Source of the DNA: Aeromicrobium sp.
Lineage (GTDB): Bacteria; Actinomycetota; Actinomycetes; Propionibacteriales; Nocardioidaceae
Assembly (NCBI GenBank): GCA_023254755.1
Contig: JALRKU010000426.1
Span: 1-10,497, forward strand
Direction: 5' to 3'
DNA: 10,497 nucleotides
Part shown: piece after piece, positions 6,707-10,497 of the stretch
Position numbering within the stretch: the stretch's first letter is position 1
Layout: every line of letters begins with the position of its first letter
Translations under genes and position numbers: made by a program
The notes under the pieces: model-generated
The model's input: only the letters and a program-made list of their open reading frames with translations
Databases searched by the model: none
Told to the model about the DNA's origin: nothing

Positions 6707-7155
6707 GCGACGTGCTCCAGGCGCGCACGACGGGCGGCGAGGTAGCCCGCTTCGGCCGGGTGGCGGCTCGCCATGCCGACGCGCGTGATGAGCGTGTCGA
6801 GGTCGACGTGCAGCTCGGCGGCGAGGTCTTCCCCAACCTGCCATCCGTGCCACTCTGCCGCGACCGCGAGCCGCTCGAGGTCGATCAGCATCCCCGCAGC
6901 CCACTTGTTCGCGGCGACCTCCTCCTTGCCGTCGAGCACGCTGCCCTGGTGCATCAGCTCCAGGTGCCCGAGGGCGTGCGCCATGCATGAGCGGCGTCCG
7001 TACTTCCCGGAGTGCTCGGCGTTGTGGTCTGGGTCGATCAGCACGACGCGGCGGCGCCAGCACATCAGCTCGGGGATCCCGTGGAGGCTGGTGAATCGGA
7101 TGATCCAGTCAGGGAACCGCTCGCCGGCGTAGGCGTAGGGGTCCCACCTACTCAT
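6703..7155 (-). CDS. ImmA/IrrE-like protein with altered metalloprotease motif (HALGH)
   Basis: The 150-residue protein has the layout of the small ImmA/IrrE proteins next to actinophage repressors: an N-terminal part (WIIRFTSLHGIPELMCWRRRVVLIDP), the zinc helix and a C-terminal LAAELHVDLDTLITRV segment (about 111-126). Known members are zinc peptidases that cut phage or ICE repressors on induction, using HExxH plus a downstream Glu. Here the motif is H60-A-L-G-H64: both His ligands remain, E79 in EVAAN can be the third ligand, but the catalytic Glu is Ala (GCC codon). It may therefore be a non-proteolytic or altered homologue. The start at 7155 lies within the last codons of the repressor (8-bp overlap) and its end overlaps the integrase start, so all three form one operon. 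Confidence 0.75.
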   Translation of the reverse strand: MSRWDPYAYAGERFPDWIIRFTSLHGIPELMCWRRRVVLIDPDHNAEHSGKYGRRSCMAHALGHLELMHQGSVLDGKEEVAANKWAAGMLIDLERLAVAAEWHGWQVGEDLAAELHVDLDTLITRVGMASRHPAEAGYLAARRARLEHVA

Positions 7156-7552
7156 CGCGCTCGCGTGCGGCTCGGTCGAGCTTCCACTCGATCTCTTCGC
7201 GGTACTCGTTCAGCAGCCTCTTGAAGTCTTCGTCGCTCATGTTCGCTGGCTTCCTCGCCTTGATCGTTCCGATGCCTGGCTCATCCTGCTGGTCGCCACC
7301 GACAGGCTGTCCGATAGCGGGCGGTTCACCGCCGGCCTCGATCGAGCTGATGGTGCCCGGCGGCCACTCGAGGGCGCGCTCGATCTTCCCCTGGGTAGGC
7401 AGCTTGATCCAGCGCTTGCCTGCGAGGAAGTCCCCAATCGTTCCGGGGTCTGCCTTGGAGTGCGACGCGAGCCGTGCGGCGTTCCACTCGCGGTGCGCGA
7501 GTTCGGCGGTTACGGCCAGGCGCGCCCTGATACGCCCTTCGTCGTTGGGCAT
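7148..7552 (-). CDS. Immunity repressor with XRE-type helix-turn-helix
   Basis: The 134-residue protein has a helix-turn-helix at about residues 25-62 (ARLASHSKADPGTIGDFLAGKR, then KIERALEWPPGTI), a pattern typical of temperate actinophage immunity repressors. A Gly/Pro-rich linker (about 75-100) leads to a charged C-terminal helix (MSDEDFKRLLNEYREEIEW) that probably oligomerises. It should bind operators in the adjacent divergent region and hold the rightward early operon silent in the lysogen. The ATG at 7552 is supported by AGGAAGG (complement of 7559-7565), six bases away. It is followed with overlap by the ImmA-like gene, a possible anti-repressor partner. The call rests on the HTH and the divergent placement opposite a second HTH gene. 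Confidence 0.8.
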   Translation of the reverse strand: MPNDEGRIRARLAVTAELAHREWNAARLASHSKADPGTIGDFLAGKRWIKLPTQGKIERALEWPPGTISSIEAGGEPPAIGQPVGGDQQDEPGIGTIKARKPANMSDEDFKRLLNEYREEIEWKLDRAARERDE

Positions 7553-7764
7553 GGTCTGCCTTCCTGTTCCTCATGAGCCGGAGTGTTTCCGGGAACACAG
7601 AGAAACATCAACACGCGGATGCCGTACACAAGGGCAGTCTTGGCAGGAATACATGGGAATAACTACGTTGATGTGAGATGGTCTGACCTGCGCAAACGCG
7701 AGTCTTGGCAGAAGTTCCCGTTTCTCCCTTGCCAATGTTCCTAGATGTTCCCTAGACTGCCTGC
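7553..7764. promoter_or_regulatory. Divergent immunity control region (operators and early promoters)
   Basis: This 212-bp gene-free stretch separates the leftward repressor operon from the rightward early operon and is visibly lower in GC than its neighbours. It holds two short-repeat families. Family A is AGTCTTGGCAG at 7636-7646 and 7701-7711, plus an inverted TGCCAA at 7730-7735. Family B is TGTTCC-like: TGTTCC at 7565-7570, the imperfect palindrome GTGTTTCCGGGAACAC at 7583-7598, AGTTCCC at 7713-7719, and ATGTTCCTAG/ATGTTCCCTAG in tandem at 7735-7755. An 8-bp inverted repeat, ACATCAAC/GTTGATGT, lies at 7605-7612 and 7667-7674. They are probably binding sites for the repressor and the Cro-like protein. 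I could not assign a convincing leftward promoter. Confidence 0.7.
7729..7758 (+). promoter_or_regulatory. Putative early rightward promoter giving a leaderless transcript
   Basis: TTGCCA at 7729-7734 (5 of 6 to TTGACA) and TAGACT at 7753-7758 (4 of 6 to TATAAT) are 18 bp apart. Transcription would start about 6-7 bases after the -10, at or next to the ATG at 7765, and there is no Shine-Dalgarno before that ATG. The spacer is filled by two tandem ATGTTCC(C)TAG repeats, well placed for repression by steric block. The prediction is from pattern only. Confidence 0.5.
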
Positions 7765-8025
7765 ATGGCCCCCAAGATCATCACCGAGACCGAGCAGAAG
7801 GAGCGCGAGCGCGTCGGCGCCACGCTGCGTCACTTCCGCCGTCGCGACGGCTGGGACCTCGGCCCGTTCGCCACGCAGCTCGGCATCTCGTACTCCTACC
7901 TCTCGAACATCGAGGCCGGGCGGAAGCCGCTGACCGACATCCTCCTCGCCCGCGCGGCGAAGCTCCTCGACTGCGATCCCGTCGCGATCAAGCACCCGGA
8001 CCTCATCGAGGACGTGCCGGCATGA
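7765..8025 (+). CDS. Cro-like XRE-family DNA-binding protein
   Basis: The 86-residue protein contains a complete HTH_3/XRE domain: RVGATLRHFRRRDGWDLGPFA, the recognition part LGISYSYLSNIEAGRKPLTD at about residues 40-60, and ILLARAAKLLDCDPVAI. It is the first gene of the rightward operon, divergent from the immunity repressor. That is the position of Cro-type regulators, which in temperate phages bind the shared operators and shut down repressor expression during lytic growth. The ATG at 7765 is the only start that keeps the basic N-terminal arm, and translation is probably leaderless. Its TGA overlaps the next ATG (8022-8025). Because no separate excisionase is evident, a role as a recombination directionality factor cannot be excluded, though the fold argues for Cro. 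Confidence 0.8.
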   Translation: MAPKIITETEQKERERVGATLRHFRRRDGWDLGPFATQLGISYSYLSNIEAGRKPLTDILLARAAKLLDCDPVAIKHPDLIEDVPA

Positions 8026-8225
8026 CCGGCCGTCCGTCCCGGGAGGCGATCCGCGAGGCCGGCCGCGTGCTCGCTGCAGCCCGCCGCACCGCCGACGCGA
8101 TGACCCCGCGAGAGCTCGCCGAGGCGGCGTGGACGCCGACCACGGGCTGCACGGTCGACGAGCTCGAGGACGAGATCCGAGCCGACCGCGGACTCCCGCC
8201 ACGGCACGCCGCGAAGGCGTCCTGA
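8022..8225 (+). CDS. Small hypothetical phage protein (67 aa)
   Basis: The 67-residue protein is rich in Ala, Arg and Glu and probably helical: REAIREAGRVLAAARR, then MTPRELAEAAWTPTTGCTVDELEDEI. The middle could be a small winged-helix or helix-loop-helix, but no family is recognised. The start is supported by the ATGA overlap with the Cro-like gene at 8022-8025. Position just after cro in an early operon makes it a candidate for a regulator or a recombination directionality factor, by location only. It is followed by a 77-bp gap with a hairpin. Confidence 0.6.
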   Translation: MTGRPSREAIREAGRVLAAARRTADAMTPRELAEAAWTPTTGCTVDELEDEIRADRGLPPRHAAKAS

Positions 8226-8241
8226 CCCACCAACAAGAAGC

Positions 8242-8279
8242 GGGGCCCACCCCAGCCGCCAAGCAACGAGGTGGACCCC
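8242..8279 (+). repeat. Inverted repeat / hairpin in the early operon
   Basis: GGGGCCCACC at 8242-8251 pairs with GGTGGACCCC at 8270-8279: 9 of 10 positions pair, with one C-A mismatch and an 18-base loop. It lies in the only real gap of the early operon, between the 67-residue gene and the next start. No run of T follows, so it is not a standard intrinsic terminator. It may be an RNA processing, attenuation or stability element. Confidence 0.55.
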
Positions 8280-8302
8280 ACAACGAACAGGAGCAGTATC
8301 CC

Positions 8303-8533
8303 ATGAACGCAGCAGAGCAGGGGCAGGAGCAGCCGCTCCCCTTCACCCCCCGACCGGTCATCGCCTACACCGAGATCCGACCGATCGTCATGGACGCCGC
8401 CGCGGTGGACCTCTCGGTCCACGTCGTCGACGACCTCATCACCACGATCCGTGTCAGCCGCGACCTCGCGCTCAACCTCGACGCAGCCGGACTCAGGAAG
8501 CTGCAGGCGGGCATCGCCGAGGTGCTCCGATGA
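8303..8533 (+). CDS. Small hypothetical phage protein (76 aa)
   Basis: The 76-residue protein starts with a Gln/Glu-rich arm (NAAEQGQEQPLPFTPRP). It continues with a predicted strand-rich part (VIAYTEIRPIVMDAAAVDLSVHVVDDLITTIRVSRDLALNL) and a C-terminal helix (DAAGLRKLQAGIAEVLR). No family is recognised; there is no Cys, membrane segment or catalytic motif. The ATG at 8303 is chosen because AGGAG at 8289-8293 lies 9 bases upstream and the preceding hairpin cannot belong to the reading frame's protein, although the frame is open further upstream. The stop overlaps the next start (ATGA, 8530-8533). Confidence 0.65.
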   Translation: MNAAEQGQEQPLPFTPRPVIAYTEIRPIVMDAAAVDLSVHVVDDLITTIRVSRDLALNLDAAGLRKLQAGIAEVLR

Positions 8534-8697
8534 GCGCCCAGGACCTGATGCTGGCCGCCGTCGTGTGGCTGATGATCGCCGGCCTGCTGTTCTCGATCGG
8601 CGGATCGCTCGGCGCCCGTCACGAGCGGCGCGTGCAGAAGCGTCGCGAGATCGAGTGGGACCGCCACGTCGACCAGGCCGTCGAGGTGTCGCGATGA
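8530..8697 (+). CDS. Tiny single-pass membrane protein (55 aa)
   Basis: The 55-residue reading frame is delimited by ATGA overlaps at both ends (8530-8533 and 8694-8697), which makes it very likely real. Residues about 6-29 (LMLAAVVWLMIAGLLFSIGG) form one strong transmembrane helix. The rest is highly charged (RHERRVQKRREIEWDRH), so by the positive-inside rule the C-terminus should face the cytoplasm. No family is recognised. In an early phage operon such small membrane proteins can act in superinfection exclusion, membrane anchoring or lysis timing, but nothing in the sequence decides between these. Confidence 0.7.
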   Translation: MSAQDLMLAAVVWLMIAGLLFSIGGSLGARHERRVQKRREIEWDRHVDQAVEVSR

Positions 8698-9032
8698 GCG
8701 AGATCAAGACCCGCCGCCTGATCGTCACCCTGCCCGACGTGTCCGGCGAGGAGGCCGACACGGCCGCTGCTGAGATCGAGGGCCGTTACGGCGGCTTCGG
8801 GTGGACCGAGGGTGCCACCGTGACCCACGTCCTCGGCGAGACGCTGCCGGAGAACGAGACGCACGGGTATGTCCGTTGCTTCGACTCGCCCGGCGGGACC
8901 GTCACCCTGCAGCAGGTGACGCCGGGGCGCGTGAAGGACGTGATCTTCCTCGCGAACCTCTACGAGGCCCGCCAGCTCGCTGGCGCCCTGCTCGCGATCC
9001 CGGGCGTCGTCGATGCGGAGGCGACGTCATGA
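8694..9032 (+). CDS. Hypothetical phage protein (112 aa)
   Basis: The 112-residue protein has mixed alpha/beta character: KTRRLIVTLPDVSGEEAD, EIEGRYGGFGWTEGATVTHV, an aromatic/Gly middle (THGYVRCFDSPGGTVTLQQV) and a C-terminal ANLYEARQLAGALLAIPGVVDAEATS. No known family is recognised, and there is no metal motif or membrane segment. The ATG at 8694 overlaps the previous stop and the TGA at 9030-9032 overlaps the HNH gene start, so it is part of the coupled early operon. Its start is fixed by the overlap, although the frame is open upstream. Confidence 0.65.
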   Translation: MSEIKTRRLIVTLPDVSGEEADTAAAEIEGRYGGFGWTEGATVTHVLGETLPENETHGYVRCFDSPGGTVTLQQVTPGRVKDVIFLANLYEARQLAGALLAIPGVVDAEATS

Positions 9033-9637
9033 CGACGATTGTCCGCCCTGACCTGGTGCCCAACCACCACGTCGACGAGCTGTGGGCCCCGATCAAGGGC
9101 TACGAGGGGCACTACGAGATCAGCACCGACGGCCGCGTCCGCTCCATCGATCGCGTGACGAAGGACCGCAACGGGCACAACCGGCGACGCGCTGGCCGCC
9201 TGCTGTCCCAGCAGATCAACCAGAACGGCTACCCGACCGTTGGCCTCAAGCTCGAGGGCCAGCGCCGCAGCTTCCTGGTCCACCGCCTCGTCGCGCTGAC
9301 GTTCATCCCCAACGACAACCCCGATGCCGACCAGGTGTGCCACAACGACGGCGACCCGGCCAACGCCCACGTCGAGAACCTGCGCTGGGACACCAAGTCG
9401 GGCAACGAGCTGGACAAGAACGCCCACGGCACGATGCACCAGCGCAAGCGGACGCACTGCCCCCACGGCCACCCGCTCGAGGCTCCCAACCTCGCGCTGT
9501 TCGCCGTACGCCGAGGACATCGAGTCTGCCGGGCCTGCAACGGAGCGCGAGCAGCCGTTCGCCTGAACCCGTCGCGCGACTTCCAGCAGGTCGCTGATGC
9601 GTACCTGGCGGGCTACCTCAAGGCGGCGGCGTCATGA
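9029..9637 (+). CDS. NUMOD4-HNH endonuclease (homing-endonuclease-like)
   Basis: The 202-residue protein carries a NUMOD4 motif at about 17-41 (ELWAPIKGYEGHYEISTDG, then RVRSI), a DNA-binding module common in free-standing homing endonucleases. An HNH_3 nuclease domain follows (83-120): LVHRLVALTF with H85, VCHNDG with H105, and VENLRW with N117. A C-terminal C144-x3-H148...C167-x2-C170 set could bind zinc. Such enzymes cut DNA with one divalent metal. The enzyme probably promotes its own spread within phage genomes; a role in phage DNA processing is less likely here, far from packaging genes. The gene overlaps both neighbours by 4 bp, and its first residues (RPDLVPNH) are repeated at the start of the next gene. 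Confidence 0.88.
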   Translation: MTTIVRPDLVPNHHVDELWAPIKGYEGHYEISTDGRVRSIDRVTKDRNGHNRRRAGRLLSQQINQNGYPTVGLKLEGQRRSFLVHRLVALTFIPNDNPDADQVCHNDGDPANAHVENLRWDTKSGNELDKNAHGTMHQRKRTHCPHGHPLEAPNLALFAVRRGHRVCRACNGARAAVRLNPSRDFQQVADAYLAGYLKAAAS

Positions 9638-9984
9638 CGATCACACGACCAGACCTGGTCCCGAACCACTGGAAGGACGTCGTCTGCCCGCCCAACCCCG
9701 ACGCGACCTGCGTCTGCGGCTACCCGCTCGCCGAGCACCGCGGCGACGTCCCCGACCTCGGCTCCGAGTGCCCCGACCAGGACGACACCTTCACGCCGGT
9801 CGGCGGCGAGACGCTCGACTGCCCCCACGCCGTCACCTGCGACGTGTGCGACACCGAGCTCTGCACCGAGCACTCCGACGAGTTCACGTCCGTCGGGCCG
9901 TCCGGGCACACGCACCACCGCGCCTGCGCGATCGCCTGCAGCGACTGCCGCGAGACCCTCCGCCAGATCGACGGGTGGTTCTGA
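9634..9984 (+). CDS. Cys-rich, probably zinc-binding phage protein (116 aa)
   Basis: The 116-residue protein has 11 cysteines (18, 26, 28, 46, 63, 69, 72, 77, 98, 102, 105) and several His. Pairs such as C69-x2-C72, C102-x2-C105 and CVCG at 26-28 suggest one or two zinc knuckles. The N-terminal RPDLVPNH (5-12) is identical to residues 6-13 of the HNH protein just upstream. No known family is recognised; a DNA- or protein-binding adaptor is possible. The ATG at 9634 overlaps the HNH stop, and the TGA shares one base with the next ATG at 9984. Confidence 0.65.
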   Translation: MTITRPDLVPNHWKDVVCPPNPDATCVCGYPLAEHRGDVPDLGSECPDQDDTFTPVGGETLDCPHAVTCDVCDTELCTEHSDEFTSVGPSGHTHHRACAIACSDCRETLRQIDGWF

Positions 9985-10497
9985 TGACCGCCACCGTCAC
10001 CCCGCTGATCCCCGGCACCACCGAGTGGGCACGCAAGATCACCGCCTCCAAGGTCGCCGCCATCCTCGGCCTGTCGCCCTACGACTCGCCGCTGTCGTGC
10101 TGGCACAAGATGAAGGGCAACATCCCGCTCGAGCAGGAGACCGAAGACCACCGCCGCGGCCACTACGCCGAGCCGGCGATCCTCGCCTGGTGGCGCGACC
10201 AGCACCCCGAGATCGAGTCGCTGATCACCCAGCCCCAGTTCCCCGGAAAGGGCGACCTCGCGTTCTGCGCCGCCACGCCCGACGCCCTCGGCTCCGGCGC
10301 TGACGGCGACGTACTCGTCGAGGCCAAGACCGCCCGCAACCTCGACGAGTGGGGCGAGCCCGGCACCGACGAGATCCCGCCCTACTACCTCGTGCAGACG
10401 CTGTTCCAGCTGCACCTGTCAGGGCTGCAGCGCGCCTACGTCCCCGTGTGGGGGTCGTGGTTCGAGATGGCCGAGTACGTCGTCGACTACGACGCCG
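9984..10497 (+). CDS. YqaJ/lambda-exonuclease-type recombination nuclease (3' end outside the window)
   Basis: The first 171 residues are visible. They follow the YqaJ viral recombinase pattern: ASKVAAILGLSPYDSPLSCWHKMKG at 21-45 (kinase-like entry motif of the family), RRGHYAEPAI with E63, ATPDALG with D100, LVEAKTA with E113 and K115, and PPYYLVQTLFQLHLSG with Q138. D100...E113-x-K115 is the metal-binding core of PD-(D/E)xK nucleases. Family members digest one strand 5' to 3' at double-strand ends and work with an annealing protein (RecT/Beta type), which would be expected just downstream. The ATG at 9984 shares one base with the preceding TGA. About half of a typical 300-350 residue protein is likely present. 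Confidence 0.88.
   Translation, partial: MTATVTPLIPGTTEWARKITASKVAAILGLSPYDSPLSCWHKMKGNIPLEQETEDHRRGHYAEPAILAWWRDQHPEIESLITQPQFPGKGDLAFCAATPDALGSGADGDVLVEAKTARNLDEWGEPGTDEIPPYYLVQTLFQLHLSGLQRAYVPVWGSWFEMAEYVVDYDA

Noticed and set aside
6707..7063. N-terminal extension of the integrase to an ATG at 7063
   Set aside because: The extension is an out-of-frame reading of the ImmA-like gene. The resolvase domain begins near YLRQS, and the ATGA overlap at 6706 sets the start.
7553..7764. CRISPR-like or iteron origin interpretation of the control-region repeats
   Set aside because: The repeats are short, unevenly spaced and of two kinds, lie between divergent HTH genes, and no Cas or replication initiator gene is present. 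Operators fit better.

Overview
Most of this window (about 748 to the end) looks like chromosome of a high-GC actinobacterium, probably of the Nocardioidaceae/Propionibacteriales type. The evidence is strongly GC-biased codon use, GTG starts, frequent 4-bp start/stop overlaps, and actinobacterial families (TPM-type tail protein, PspA, DUF2505, WS/DGAT, DUF6912). It carries the left end of an integrated temperate phage. The genus assignment is inference. The first ~750 bases are different: lower-GC coding of proteobacterial (Burkholderiales-like) character. They meet the actinobacterial DNA inside two truncated genes, so they are best read as a chimeric join.

Layout: (1) 1-~750, the tail of a ferredoxin/flavin reductase-like gene (+) and the C-terminal two thirds of an FbpC-type ABC ATPase (-). 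(2) ~748-2822, a host membrane-stress-like operon on +: the C-terminal part of a TPM-type protein, pspA, and a DUF2505 (START/SRPBCC-like) gene. (3) 2838-5212, host genes on -: a DUF6912-like protein, a WS/DGAT-like acyltransferase, and the C-terminal part of a MinD/ParA-like P-loop ATPase. The ATPase is cut off at about 5212. (4) 5213-10497, the phage. On - lie a large serine integrase, an ImmA/IrrE-like protein and an immunity repressor. A divergent control region follows (7553-7764). On + is a chain of overlapping early genes: a Cro-like regulator, small unknown proteins including a 55-residue membrane protein, an HNH endonuclease, a Cys-rich protein and a YqaJ/lambda-exonuclease-type nuclease that runs off the right end.

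How it works together: repressor, ImmA-like protein and integrase overlap as one leftward lysogeny operon. The Cro-like gene opens the rightward early operon, which leads into recombination genes. The control region holds two families of short repeats that probably act as operators. One pair sits between the -35 and -10 of a promoter whose transcript would start at the Cro-like ATG (leaderless). Integration appears to have used an attB inside the MinD-like ATPase gene. The integrase stop codon lies in the same frame as the host remnant, immediately before it.

I did not find a clearly new defence or mobile system. The points most worth a second look are the HNH gene sharing an N-terminal peptide with the gene after it, the ImmA homologue with HALGH in place of HExxH, the acyltransferase with HQxxxDG in place of HHxxxDG, the control-region repeats, and the integration site. 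No tRNA, rRNA, CRISPR array or insertion sequence was seen.
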